DNA of 64,000 nucleotides, taken from positions 930,001 through 994,000 of the forward strand of contig NZ_JABBYG020000001.1 of NCBI RefSeq assembly GCF_012935325.2, in the 5' to 3' direction. The stretch comes from Paenibacillus sp. PL91 (GTDB taxonomy: Bacteria > Bacillota > Bacilli > Paenibacillales > Paenibacillaceae). The notes beneath the pieces were generated by a model that was given only the letters and a program-made list of their open reading frames with translations, was not told the DNA's origin and ran no database searches. A program made the translations under genes and the position numbers. Positions 7,734-17,347 of this stretch are shown here, piece after piece; position 1 is the first letter of the stretch, and the number at the start of each line of letters is the position of its first letter.

Positions 7734-9441
7734 CATCCGCAAAAGAATTCGGCTCAACATGATCAACAGACGATTGCGAAGCAAGCTGTTTATCGTATAT
7801 CTCTTTGTTACGATACTGCCCATCGCTTTCTTGGTTTTCTATTCCTACCAGACGATTAAAGAACAGCTAACCCGGCAGGCAGTCGAGAACGTAGGAAATA
7901 CGATTGATCAGGTCAACAACAATATTGAAAATAAGCTCGACATATACGCCCAGAATGCCACATTGATTTACTTGGACACTCAGCTCAGGAATTACTTGCT
8001 GAACCACTATGGAAAAAACGATATTTCGGTGCTTGACGCGTACGACTATATTAATCAAACGCTGAATAAGATTCTCGCGATGAACCCTAATCTGCTATCG
8101 ATTACGATTTATACGGACAATCAAACGCTTCATTCGGACGGGCATTTTGTGAAGCATATGGATGAGGTGCCCGCAAAGCTGGTCACGCAATCGCTGCATG
8201 CGGAAGGACATATTACCCACTTTTTCCCCGCCGCAGATGGAACTGTGAAGGATCGTGTGGTGACGCTTACGCGTTCACTGAACTATTTGAGCCTGAACTT
8301 TCCTTACGGAATTTTGACTATGGACATATCGGAGAGGGAAATCTTCTCTCTCATCGAGAAAGAGAGCAATAACAAAGCGATTATAGTGGCGGATGAGAAC
8401 GGAAATATTATTACGTCAGACCTCAAACATGCGAAGTTCCGAAACGCTGCCGAATTGTTAGCCCAAAAGAATGAAAACTCGATCGTCATTCAAAAATCGT
8501 TGCACAACGGCTGGAAAACGATTGCAATTCTGCCTTATGAGGAATTGCTGACGCAGGCTCGGGCAGCCTCCGGTAAAATACTGACCATCGCTCTCGCTTG
8601 CGTATTCGCTGCCATTGTCCTGATATACGGGACCAGTCAGTTAATGACGAAGCGCTTCGAAATACTGCTCCATCAAATTCGCAAGGTGGAACGCGGAACA
8701 TTCGATTTAACTTTCCCTCCGATGGGGAATGACGAAGTAGGCCAACTGTCTTTTGCTCTAAAGAAGATGGCGATTAAAATAGAAGATTTAATCAATGACG
8801 TGTACAAGAAAGAGGTTATGAAGAATGAAGCGGAGATGAACAGTCTCCAAGCTCAAATAACACCGCATTTTCTCTACAATACACTGGCTTCCATTTCGGC
8901 TTTAGCCATTAAACATAATAATGGGCATGTGCATCGGATGGCGGATGATTTGGCGAGGTTTTACCGGATCTCCTTAAGCAAAGGGAAAAAAACGATCACG
9001 ATTGAACAAGAAATTAAGCTTACCGAGCACTATCTTTCCATACAGGAAACCAGATTCCAAGGCTTATTCCGGGTACATTTTTCCTTGGACCAGTCGCTAT
9101 TTCAATTTACAACGTTGAAGTTAATCGTGCAGCCTTTTATTGAAAACTGCATTAATCATGCGATTTGGGATGATGACTGCGGCATTACGATTATCATTAA
9201 GCTCTTCTCAGATGGAGAGGATTTGTTGTTATCCGTTATTGATGACGGTATGGGGATGCCTCGCGATGTTTATGAACGGATGCTGGAGAAGACGGATCAG
9301 CCCTCGGGCTATGGAATTTATAATGTGGACAAGCGTATCAAGCTGGCGTACGGTGAGCGTTACGGCGTGGAGGTGTACAGCAGGCTTGGTATAGGCACTT
9401 CTGTGAAGATCCGTATTCCGAAGACGATTATGTATTTATGA
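7708..9441 (+). CDS. YesM-type sensor histidine kinase
   Basis: This 577-residue membrane kinase has a transmembrane segment at about residues 24-44 and an extracellular sensor domain. A second membrane segment (ILTIALACVFAAIVLIYG) and a HAMP region follow at about 290-370. The His_kinase signature ITPHFLYNTL carries the phosphorylated His. The ATPase N and G boxes are FIENCINHA and DDGMGMP, and the protein ends GIGTSVKIRIPK. I choose ATG 7708 because AAGGAG at 7693-7698 precedes it by 9 bp; the frame is open farther upstream, but that part lies within yesN. It pairs with the regulator at 6177, likely sensing an extracellular sugar signal. Confidence 0.9.
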   Translation: MNIAKNFYSIRKRIRLNMINRRLRSKLFIVYLFVTILPIAFLVFYSYQTIKEQLTRQAVENVGNTIDQVNNNIENKLDIYAQNATLIYLDTQLRNYLLNHYGKNDISVLDAYDYINQTLNKILAMNPNLLSITIYTDNQTLHSDGHFVKHMDEVPAKLVTQSLHAEGHITHFFPAADGTVKDRVVTLTRSLNYLSLNFPYGILTMDISEREIFSLIEKESNNKAIIVADENGNIITSDLKHAKFRNAAELLAQKNENSIVIQKSLHNGWKTIAILPYEELLTQARAASGKILTIALACVFAAIVLIYGTSQLMTKRFEILLHQIRKVERGTFDLTFPPMGNDEVGQLSFALKKMAIKIEDLINDVYKKEVMKNEAEMNSLQAQITPHFLYNTLASISALAIKHNNGHVHRMADDLARFYRISLSKGKKTITIEQEIKLTEHYLSIQETRFQGLFRVHFSLDQSLFQFTTLKLIVQPFIENCINHAIWDDDCGITIIIKLFSDGEDLLLSVIDDGMGMPRDVYERMLEKTDQPSGYGIYNVDKRIKLAYGERYGVEVYSRLGIGTSVKIRIPKTIMYL

Positions 9442-9581
9442 TAGTCGTTTTCCGTCATGTTTAATAACAAAGTTGTATAGAATCGAGACCGGTCTGGTGT
9501 CTACAATAAAGTCTAAGCAAAGCGGTTTCGACGATTGTTGAACTCACTTGCATCCTAATTTCAAGGAGGAACAGATCAGCT

Positions 9582-11219
9582 ATGAGAAAGAAGGGGCATG
9601 TCCGATTTACGGGTCTGATTTTTTTATTGATGGCACTGCTTGCAGGCTGCAGCAGCTATGGGGAACCAACAAACGAGGGTACTGGTAATACGCCTGCAGC
9701 AGAAGAAGAAGGTGAAGTCGAGGGAAACTCGCCGATCAAATTCACTTTTTTTGACCGTAATGTCGGTGATTCGTTTGATAATCTGGTTGCCCAAAAAATA
9801 ACCGAGAAGACCGGCGTTTCCTTGGAAATTCAACAGCCGACCGGCAATCCGGCCGAGAAATTAAATCTGATGCTGGCCAGTAACGACCTGCCTGACTTGA
9901 TGGCGATTTCACGCGGCGATATTCTCGACAAATATATTGCGGCTGGGGCGCTAATCCCGCTCAACGATCTGATTGACCAATATGGACCGAACATTAAGAA
10001 AATGTATGGCGATATGCTGAACAAGACCAGGCACACGGACGGTAAGAACTATTACCTTGCCAACTGGTATGGGCTGGAGCAATATCCGGTATTCGGATTT
10101 ATGATGCGAATGGATGTAATGAAGGAGCTGGGAGCCGGGGATAAAGTGAACAACGGCGAGCCCTTCACCGTTGAAGAGTTTGTTGGACTGCTCAAAAGCT
10201 TCAAAGAGAAATATCCGACGATTGACGGTAAGCCTACGATGGCCATGACTTTTAACGGCGAGAACATGGGCGCGATTTCGGGTACGTTCAAAGGCATGTA
10301 CGGTATTATGCCTTATTATGAAACAGGCGATGAACTGAAGAGCGACGTGAGAGACCCGAAGTATTTGGACATGATCAAATTTATGAATTCCTTGTACACG
10401 CAAAACTTTATCGATCCGGAATGGGCAACGATAAAAACACAGCAATATGAACAAAAGATGGCATCGGGCAGCGTATTTGCGACAACGGATGCCTTTTGGA
10501 ATCTGGGTAAGCCGAATACGATATTAAAAGAGGAAGCAGCGGATCAATCCAAGAAAGACGAAAGCCAATTTTATCCCTATAACGTCGTTGCACCAGGCGT
10601 AGATCCGCAGAAAACAACCTTTGGTCCGAAAAACTCGCTCGGATGGGATGGCATCGGAATTACGACAACAAATGCCGATCCGGTCCGTGCTATTAAATTC
10701 CTTGATTTCCTAGCAAGTGAGGAAGGTCAATATTTGATGATGTGGGGTATTGAAGGAACGCACTGGGATATGAAGGATGGCAAGCATGTTCCTAGGCCTG
10801 AAGTTTTGGAGGGCTTTAAAAAGGATTGGGCGGGTTATTCCACGGAAACCGGCATCCGGAAGTGGACCTGGACAGTCAAGAACGGTCCGGGATCGGATGG
10901 GACGCCATATGACTTAGTCGGCCGGTACGAGACGGATGCAGTTGCCAAGCTTGCGATCAAGAATCTAGCAGATTCGTCGTTTGACACGGCTCTTTATGAC
11001 AACTTTGGCCCAAGCGGCGGCACTCCTGAAGCTATTATGCAAACGAAGGTTGGCGAAACGATTAATAAGTATTTCCCTAGGATGGTAATGGCACCTTCCG
11101 AGGCCGAAGCAGTCAAATTATACGACACGATGATGAAGGAATTGGAAACGGCAGGGCTTGCGAAGCTGGAGAAGATTTATACCGATAATTACAACAAGCG
11201 TAAAGAGCTTTGGAATTAA
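9582..11219 (+). CDS. extracellular solute-binding lipoprotein, LplA/YtcQ type
   Basis: This 545-residue substrate-binding lipoprotein has an n/h region followed by the lipobox LLAGC, so Cys about 23 would be lipid-modified and the protein held on the outer face of the membrane. Family features are ASNDLPDLMAI, a DPDG-free variant middle region, SLGWDGIGITTTNADP and GIEGTHWDMKDGK. AAGGAGG precedes the ATG. It lies 140 bp after the yesM-type gene and is the only binding protein for the divergent permeases at 4111-5988. Splitting the importer over two strands with the regulators between them differs from the compact permease-permease-lipoprotein order seen three more times in this window. Confidence 0.9.
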   Translation: MRKKGHVRFTGLIFLLMALLAGCSSYGEPTNEGTGNTPAAEEEGEVEGNSPIKFTFFDRNVGDSFDNLVAQKITEKTGVSLEIQQPTGNPAEKLNLMLASNDLPDLMAISRGDILDKYIAAGALIPLNDLIDQYGPNIKKMYGDMLNKTRHTDGKNYYLANWYGLEQYPVFGFMMRMDVMKELGAGDKVNNGEPFTVEEFVGLLKSFKEKYPTIDGKPTMAMTFNGENMGAISGTFKGMYGIMPYYETGDELKSDVRDPKYLDMIKFMNSLYTQNFIDPEWATIKTQQYEQKMASGSVFATTDAFWNLGKPNTILKEEAADQSKKDESQFYPYNVVAPGVDPQKTTFGPKNSLGWDGIGITTTNADPVRAIKFLDFLASEEGQYLMMWGIEGTHWDMKDGKHVPRPEVLEGFKKDWAGYSTETGIRKWTWTVKNGPGSDGTPYDLVGRYETDAVAKLAIKNLADSSFDTALYDNFGPSGGTPEAIMQTKVGETINKYFPRMVMAPSEAEAVKLYDTMMKELETAGLAKLEKIYTDNYNKRKELWN

Positions 11220-11242
11220 TATCATAGTATGAGGTGACAGAA

Positions 11243-13529
11243 GTGCCGATAACCGTTCATGAAGACAAGCATCTATTTGAAATTCAAACCGAGCAGACAA
11301 CTTATGTGTTCGGAGTGAATGAGAAAGGGATTCTTCAGCATTTGTATTGGGGAGAGACGATTGCGGCGCTTGATTGCGCCCATCGTCTCCGATCTAGGTT
11401 CCACAGCTCATTTGATGCCGAAGTGGAACGTGAATGCGAGGAATTTAGTTTCTGGGGCGGAGTCGGGTATTCCGAGCCCAGTCTTAAGGCGCAGTTCTCC
11501 GATCAAGTCAGAGATCTCAAATCTGCCCTTCGAAGAGGGGATGCAGGCCTTTGCGGATTATGTTCACGGGAAAGGCTTGAAGGTCGGCGGCTATCAAACG
11601 CCGTTCACGATCTATGATGCCTGGCTCGATCTGCCTATTCCGGGGACGGAATATAACCATAGGGATATTTCACTAAAGGATGAGAACGGGCAGCTGATCA
11701 GAACGTATTTGGGCACCTATGCGATGGATATTACCCATCCAGCGGCCCAAGTGGCGCTGCGCAGCGCCATACAGAAATATATCGATTGGGGTTTCGACTA
11801 CCTTAAGCTCGATTTTATTGACATGGGCATGTACGACGGGCAGCGGTACGACCCGGCGGTAAACGGCGTTCAAGCTTATCGAATCGGCATGGGAATTATC
11901 CGGGATGCGGTTCTTGCGGCCGATCGCCCGATTTATATTAATGAATCGATAGCGCCTCTGCTGCCTGCATCGTTTGCTCACGGCAGAAGATCGGCATGCG
12001 ATACGACGATCGGGGTAGAGGGGTATTCCGGCATCGAGCGGCAGGCTTTCAACACAGCCGCCTCGTGGTGGACGAACGGTACGCTGTATGAATACAATGA
12101 CGCCGACATGATTATTCCGGAAAACTTTTCTCAAGGTTTTTGGTACAAATACAGTCAAAGTGAAGGCAAGCTGCTGGCAACGACTGTTGCGCTGGGCGGG
12201 GGACATTGGCTTGCAGGCGACAACTTCCCATTCCTGTCAGAGGAAAGGATGAGCATCCTTGAGAATAAGAAGCTGCTGGAGCTCGTTCGGAAGGGCAAAG
12301 CCGCCAAGCCTGTAGGCATGCCAAATGTGTATCATAAAGGGGAACATTCCCCGTCGGTTGTTTATATAACTGATGGCGGCGGCGACGTCATTGTCGGCCT
12401 GTCTAATTGGAACGCCAAGGAAGAGAAGCAAATTACGGTCAACCTCTCCGAGCTTGGATTAAATGCGCATGCCAAGCATACGTTAACGGAGCTTTACTCC
12501 GGGAAGGTGCTAGGCAAAGTATCCGGACAGCTTACGCACACGCTCCAGCCAAATGGTACGGCCATTATTCAAGTATCAAATGGTGGATCAGGCAAAGACA
12601 ACGGAGACGCGCTGGTCAATCTCGCCCTCGGCAAACAAGCTGGAGTATCCTCGACCTGGAGCGGTTCGGGATATGAGGCGGACAAACTGACGGACGGCCT
12701 TTCATCCACGAGATGGAGCGCAGCCGACGGGCAGCTGAACAATCAATGGGCTGAGATCGATTTTGCCGAAGAGACGTCAGTCAATAGAGTTGTCATTAAA
12801 GAACATAAAGGCTCTTATTTTCAGATCGCCGTTTATGCGTTGCAGTATTGGGATGGCACGAAGTACGTTGACATCACAAAAGGGTTTACGGTAGGTGACA
12901 ATAAAGTCATTCATTTTGAAATCGTATCGACATCAAAAATAAGATTGTTCATGAAGACGAGTTATATTATCCCGTCTATTGAAGAGATTGAGGCTTATTA
13001 TGTCGAGGGGAATAGCGGTCCAATTATTGACCAGGACAACAGCAATTCGGATTACGCGAGCTATTCGGACATTCGGGCCAAGGTGCAAAGGATGCAGGTG
13101 TTCAAGCTGAACGACAGCAGCCTGCCGAAGATCGATCTGTACATTTATGAGAGCGATGTAAATACAGTACCGACGGACGCTTATTACTTCGATATCGTCA
13201 TGTTGGATGAGCAGGACAACCCGCGGGAGACGATCTTCTCCGCGTCGCTCCCGGCCTATAACATCCCGGGGAGCGTGAGTCCATATTCCATCTATCCGAA
13301 GCTGACGAATTTGGATACAAACAAGAAATACGGCTTTATCTTGAAATCACCGAAATCGGTTATGACCGAATCTACGGACAATAACTACGGGTTTGCCTAT
13401 AACGATATAAATTCTTATCCGGACGGGTATGAGCGGATCTCACTGGACGGTGGCGAGACATGGACTACGGAAAATAACGGAGAGCGCGATTTGATTTTTA
13501 CTATTTATTCGAACGGTGAGGGCGAGTAG
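11243..13529 (+). pseudogene. GH36-like alpha-galactosidase, internal deletion with frameshift
   Basis: Two frames are needed. From GTG 11243 (site GAGGTG just upstream) the first roughly 90 codons match the N-terminal beta-sandwich start of GH36 enzymes: YVFGVNEKGILQHLYWG, SSFDAEVE, WGGVGYSEPSLK, QFSDQVRDL. This frame then loses similarity and stops at 11617. From about 11517 the +1 frame resumes inside a TIM barrel (GMQAFADYVHGKGLKVGGY) with the presumed nucleophile Asp in DYLKLDF. An F5/8-type domain (NLALGKQAGVSST) and a further beta-rich C-terminal domain follow, ending at 13529. The middle of the sandwich and the first barrel strands are absent. I infer a deletion around 11505-11520. 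The 3' part could only be made from an internal start. Confidence 0.75.
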
Positions 13530-13557
13530 CGCTCACGGAAAAAGGGACGATCGATGA

Positions 13558-13653
13558 GTCATACACAGCCCCGTCTATACACTGCAGCCGGACGAAAGTG
13601 CATCGTACACCATTCAAAGGGAACTCCAAGCCGGTCAGGATGGTGCATCGTGA
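13558..13653 (+). pseudogene. 3' remnant of a deleted gene
   Basis: An open frame from 13558 ends at TGA 13651-13653 and reads as a typical glycosidase C-terminus (VYTLQPDESASYTIQRE). It has no start codon or ribosome binding site and lies directly behind the broken GH36-like gene and ahead of a strong terminator. I infer that a second downstream gene was removed, leaving its tail and terminator. The rest of the 13530-14068 interval shows only that terminator and a promoter. Confidence 0.4.
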
Positions 13654-13673
13654 ACCTTTAATTGTGAACATCG

Positions 13674-13710
13674 AAGCCCCGATGATGACATCATCGGGGC
13701 TTGTTATTAT
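13674..13710 (+). terminator. rho-independent terminator
   Basis: The 14-bp perfect stem AAGCCCCGATGATG (13674-13687) pairs with CATCATCGGGGCTT (13689-13702), followed by GTTATTATATTT. It closes the locus A transcription unit. Confidence 0.8.
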
Positions 13711-13949
13711 ATTTGGCTGGCCTGCATCTGGAGCAATATCGGCAAAATAAAAAGTTGGACAAAATGTACGTTATCGGGTCGATGGCGGGGTTGACGAATC
13801 TTATTCTGCACAGGCTGTTGCTAGAAAGATAGAGATAATTAAAAACAAAGTATAGCATTTAATTTGAAATAATTTGTATAATGTTATCGTATAATTGGAT
13901 GTAATTATTAGGATAGCCTTACAGCGGACTGGAATTGCCAAACAAAAAA

Positions 13950-13979
13950 TTGACTCACTATTCTTAATGATGCTAAATT
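13950..13979 (+). promoter_or_regulatory. candidate sigma-A promoter of the carboxylesterase
   Basis: -35 TTGACT at 13950-13955 and -10 TAAATT at 13974-13979 are separated by 18 bp. They lie 90 bp upstream of the start codon at 14069. An alternative TATAAT at about 13893 has no well-spaced -35. Confidence 0.5.
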
Positions 13980-14068
13980 GCTTCGTAATCGTAATATTGT
14001 TTCATCTATAGCATGCGCTCTGTCTTCCCCCTCGAAAAGAGCAAATCAAATGAAAGGAGATTGGGAAT

Positions 14069-15685
14069 ATGCAAAGCAATGCAGAATCATTCATACCGGA
14101 TGTCGCGGTCAACACCAAATATGGTGAATTGGAAGGCACAAGAAATTCTGAGTCCTCGACTATCAGTTGGCTTGGCATACCGTATGCAAAGCCGCCCGTA
14201 GGTGCACTTCGCTGGAAAGCGCCGGAAAATCCGGAGCACTGGACTGGCAAGTACCAAGCCGATCAATATGGACAAAGCTGTATTCAAACGGTTAATGGTA
14301 AAATTGAGGGAAGCGAGGACTGTTTATATTTGAATATTTGGCGGCCGGACCTAGCAAACTCAAAGCTTCCGGTCTTCGTATTTGCTCATGGTGGTGGCAA
14401 TGTGGGCGGATCAGGAAAGGATTTTGTGGGAGACCGATTAGCCCGTTCGATGAACAGCGTCGTCATCACCGTAAATTATCGACTGGGTGCAATGGGATTT
14501 TTTCGCCATCCTTCCCTTCAATCGGGCAACCCCTTAGATGACTCTGGGAACTACGGACTGCTCGACATTATTCAATCCTTGAAATGGGTACAGGATCATA
14601 TTTCGCATTTTGGTGGTGATCCCGGTAAGGTGACGTTGGCGGGGCAATCAGCTGGCGCGCGTAATGTAATGGCTGCCATCATTTCTCCAGTGGGTAAGGG
14701 GCTGTTTCACAAGGCAGTCTCTCTGAGCGGCGGCATGACGACTTCCGATCCACAAGCGGGAGAGAAGAAAGCTAATGAAATTCTAGTGAAACTCGTTATT
14801 GAAGACGGAATAGCTGATACGGTAGACGAAGCTCGTCTCTGGATCAATGAGCAAAAGAAAGAGGAGCTTGCAGCTTATTTACGGCAAATAAAACCCGAAA
14901 AAATGGTAACCTCTATCACAGATCCTGCTATCCAGATGGCGCCATTTCCCCACTTATTCAGAGATGGAGCGGTAATACCCCATGAAGGCTTTGAGCGTAT
15001 CGAAATGGGTGACTATAATAAGGTTCCGATGATTTTGGGCAGCGATCAGACGGAATTTTCGGGATTCGCCGCTGGCGATACATACTTTGGCAAGTCTCTG
15101 GATGACGGCAGCCTATTCTCGGATAATAAAAAAAGGAGACGATATCAAAAAGCTGTGGAGTATGGAAGCGAATTATATGCTGGGTTTAATGTGGAACGCA
15201 CTGCTGAGAAGCTGACTGCTCAAGAGGATCAGCCCGCGATATATGGTTACCGGTTCGCATGGGGCACTAGGCAAGGCGTCACTTCGCCTAGAGTGCAAAT
15301 GCTGTTTGGTGCAGCACATGGTGCCGACTTGGATTTCTATACCGGATACTCTATAGGACTTGCGGAATTACTCGGTAAAGATTATTACAATGAAGAAAAC
15401 AAAGCTGGCCGTCAGGAACTTTCAGCTGCAATGGTTCAATATATGAAATATTTTGTTTATACCGGTAATCCCAATAGTCAGCAGAACAAGGAATGGAAAC
15501 CTTGGACGCAAGGTGTAGAGCGTGTTCTTATGTTTGATGGAGAGAAGGACCGTGCAATTATTGAAATGTCAAATGAATACTTGACTAGAGATGCCACGAT
15601 AAATCGCATGGAAAGCGAACTTAGCAAGGAAGAATCTGATTTCATAAAACAAAACATGTTCAACGGTCGATTTTTCTGGGAATGA
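14069..15685 (+). CDS. type B carboxylesterase
   Basis: This 538-residue alpha/beta hydrolase of the carboxylesterase/cholinesterase family hydrolyses carboxylic esters. The nucleophile elbow is GQSAG in VTLAGQSAGARN at about residue 194, the oxyanion region is FAHGGGNVGGSG, and the early family signature is EDCLYLNIW. The acidic triad residue is probably the Glu in GSDQTEFSG and the His is in GAAHGADLDF. The N-terminus NTKYGELEGTRN followed by WLGIPYAKPPVG is standard. There is no signal peptide, so it is cytoplasmic. AAAGGAG precedes ATG 14069 with good spacing. It stands alone, with its own promoter and terminator; the physiological substrate is unknown. Confidence 0.9.
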   Translation: MQSNAESFIPDVAVNTKYGELEGTRNSESSTISWLGIPYAKPPVGALRWKAPENPEHWTGKYQADQYGQSCIQTVNGKIEGSEDCLYLNIWRPDLANSKLPVFVFAHGGGNVGGSGKDFVGDRLARSMNSVVITVNYRLGAMGFFRHPSLQSGNPLDDSGNYGLLDIIQSLKWVQDHISHFGGDPGKVTLAGQSAGARNVMAAIISPVGKGLFHKAVSLSGGMTTSDPQAGEKKANEILVKLVIEDGIADTVDEARLWINEQKKEELAAYLRQIKPEKMVTSITDPAIQMAPFPHLFRDGAVIPHEGFERIEMGDYNKVPMILGSDQTEFSGFAAGDTYFGKSLDDGSLFSDNKKRRRYQKAVEYGSELYAGFNVERTAEKLTAQEDQPAIYGYRFAWGTRQGVTSPRVQMLFGAAHGADLDFYTGYSIGLAELLGKDYYNEENKAGRQELSAAMVQYMKYFVYTGNPNSQQNKEWKPWTQGVERVLMFDGEKDRAIIEMSNEYLTRDATINRMESELSKEESDFIKQNMFNGRFFWE

Positions 15686-15741
15686 GCCTGATTACTAGCC
15701 GTGTTACGATCAGTGCTGATAACGCGCCAAATATGATAAAG

Positions 15742-15765
15742 AAGCCGCTTATTGCGGCTTTTTTC
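15742..15765 (+). terminator. rho-independent terminator
   Basis: The stem AAGCCGC (15742-15748) pairs with GCGGCTT (15754-15760), followed by a T run. It ends the carboxylesterase transcript. Confidence 0.8.
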
Positions 15766-15916
15766 ATTTTAACGATATAGGTTCTTGTCAAAATCAGTGA
15801 CAATACCCTATAAGCGCGGAGAAGAATAAAGCTCGATGATGTTTACGCAATCCCACAGATAGAAAATCCACCGAAAAAGGCAGCCAACCAGCATAAACGG
15901 TGTGTCGTTGAAGGAC

Positions 15917-15956
15917 AAAAAAGCAGTTAGAAGAAAACCTCTAACTGCTTTTTTAA
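15917..15956. terminator. bidirectional terminator
   Basis: AGCAGTTAGA (15922-15931) pairs perfectly with TCTAACTGCT (15940-15949). The stem has an A run on the left and a T run on the right, so it works for both strands. It is the terminator for the minus-strand FMN reductase that ends at 15978. Confidence 0.8.
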
Positions 15957-15977
15957 AAAGCTATATCGAAAAATAAC

Positions 15978-16517
15978 TTAGCGTAAAGTTTTTAAAGCTC
16001 CACTCCATGCAATTACTTGATCTAGCATACCATTAACGTTGGTAAGATGCAGCTCAGCTGGCTTGAAAACAGTGCCGTTTTCAAAGTCAGTGAATAAAGA
16101 AAGTGCAGGATGGACTCGTGCATCAGCTACAGACAATTCACCTAAAATTCCTCTTAAATGTTCAGCTGCACGTGCACCACCAACAGAACCATAACTTACA
16201 ATGCCTGCAGCTTTATTGTTCCAAGCTTCACGTGCGTAATCAAGTGCATTTTTCAAAGCAGCAGTTATGCTATGGTTGTATTCTGCTACAATGAATACAA
16301 AACCATCTAAACTAGAGAGCTTTGTATTCCAAGTGGTTGCTTGTTGAGTAGCATCCGCTTCCCCTAGGAGAGGTAGTTTGTAGTCTGCGATGTCTACAAT
16401 CTCATAATTAGCATCCCCACGTTTATCAGCAATGTTTTTGACCCATGCTCCTACCTGTGGGCTGACCCGACCTTCACGAGTACTTCCTAAAACAATTCCT
16501 ATATTTAATTTAGACAC
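15978..16517 (-). CDS. NADPH-dependent FMN reductase family protein
   Basis: This 179-residue flavodoxin-fold protein begins NIGIVLGSTREGRVS, the FMN-phosphate-binding loop of the NADPH-dependent FMN reductase family. It continues with FIVAEYNHSITAALKNALDY, the signature second flavin-contact segment, and GSVGGARAAEHLR. It reduces flavin or quinone-like acceptors in the cytoplasm; the natural acceptor cannot be read from the sequence. The start is GTG 16517 because AGGAGG precedes it on the minus strand; the frame stays open to 16595 without a site. Upstream of it are two direct copies of TTCTTAG (plus-strand sense, 16560-16576) that could be a repressor site. It is monocistronic. Confidence 0.9.
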   Translation of the reverse strand: MSKLNIGIVLGSTREGRVSPQVGAWVKNIADKRGDANYEIVDIADYKLPLLGEADATQQATTWNTKLSSLDGFVFIVAEYNHSITAALKNALDYAREAWNNKAAGIVSYGSVGGARAAEHLRGILGELSVADARVHPALSLFTDFENGTVFKPAELHLTNVNGMLDQVIAWSGALKTLR

Positions 16518-16783
16518 TTTTTTCCTCCTCTGAAAAATATGAATTGACTTGTTACTACACTTCTTAGTATTTCTTAGGGGAAAGCAATTATTCAAATCAA
16601 TTGCAAATTGTTGTAAAAATGAAACTGCCTGCCTGATTTGAAATATATCAATTGACAGGAGAAATAGTTTGATCGACTAGCAAAAATATGAATTCCATGT
16701 ACGTGATTTACGAGAAGGGGACAGATGTTACATGACAAAAAAGAGTAAGTCTGAAAGTAAGAACCCGTCACGACCATAAAAAC

Positions 16784-16815
16784 GAGGACCCCGCGAATGA
16801 TATCGCAGAGTCCTC
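16784..16815 (-). terminator. minus-strand terminator behind a lost gene
   Basis: GAGGACCCCGCGA (16784-16796) pairs with TCGCAGAGTCCTC (16803-16815) with two mismatches. On the minus strand it is followed by GTTTTTATGG. No intact minus-strand gene ends here, but the remnant at 16865-17002 does, so the terminator probably outlived its gene. Confidence 0.5.
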
Positions 16816-16864
16816 TTAAAGTGGGAAGCGGTTTATTTCAATAATACACTACTAATGCTAAGTC

Positions 16865-17002
16865 TTACTCAAAAAGTATCGAAGCAGAAATCTCGAACTT
16901 TTTATCCTTCTTCGTGTTTTCATGGTGAATCAGCAACCTTTCGGAAATTAAATTGAATTCCGTTTCGCTGTTTTTCAGTACCACTTCCCACTTATCGTAT
17001 GT
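16865..17002 (-). pseudogene. 3' remnant of an unidentified gene
   Basis: On the minus strand, 45 codons are open between TAA 17003-17005 and the stop at 16865-16867. They encode a charged, protein-like C-terminus (TYDKWEVVLKNSETEF, ISERLLIHHENTKKDKK, FEISASILFE). There is no start codon or ribosome binding site, and a terminator lies 50 bp downstream on the same strand. I do not recognise the family. This and the two hairpins are all I see in the 16518-17347 interval. Confidence 0.35.
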
Positions 17003-17037
17003 TTACCCTTTTCCACATGTTTTGAATCAATAAGGGT

Positions 17038-17066
17038 AGGGCTACCTCATGGCAGCCCTTTTTTGC
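17038..17066 (+). terminator. rho-independent terminator
   Basis: AGGGCT (17038-17043) pairs with AGCCCT (17054-17059); the stem extends inward through CC/GG around a short loop, and six Ts follow. It shields the pectate lyase gene from upstream transcription. Confidence 0.6.
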
Positions 17067-17347
17067 TTTTGGAAAAAGAGAGTCAGTTAGACCAACCAAT
17101 CGCCACTGGGATATACAATTCCTTCAATTCCAATGAATTATCGGAATTGTGCATTCGTTGGAGGATGTTTCAATTGAGCGGCTTCTTCACTAGGGTTATG
17201 ATGACCGTGACTATAAACAGAGGGGGCGGGAGAGATGATATAGACGCGGAACCATTTTAAGCATTGCATAAGGAAATGGTTAGAGACAGTTTGTCAAATA
17301 ACTTTTTGAAAGCGATTACATCATTAATAACTTTGCGGAGGTGCAAG

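Noticed and set aside
9536..9562. A 27-base stretch with TTGAACT and ATTTCAA ends, like the palindromic repeat
   Set aside because: The 13-base middle has no similarity to the other copies and the right arm is weak; chance is more likely.
16819..16993. 14-base inverted repeat AAGTGGGAAGCGGT / ACCACTTCCCACTT as possible mobile element ends
   Set aside because: One arm lies in the gene remnant's coding frame and no target duplication or transposon motif is seen; probably chance.
17063..17260. 65-codon open frame on the plus strand before the pectate lyase
   Set aside because: It starts inside a terminator, has no ribosome binding site and no recognisable motif.
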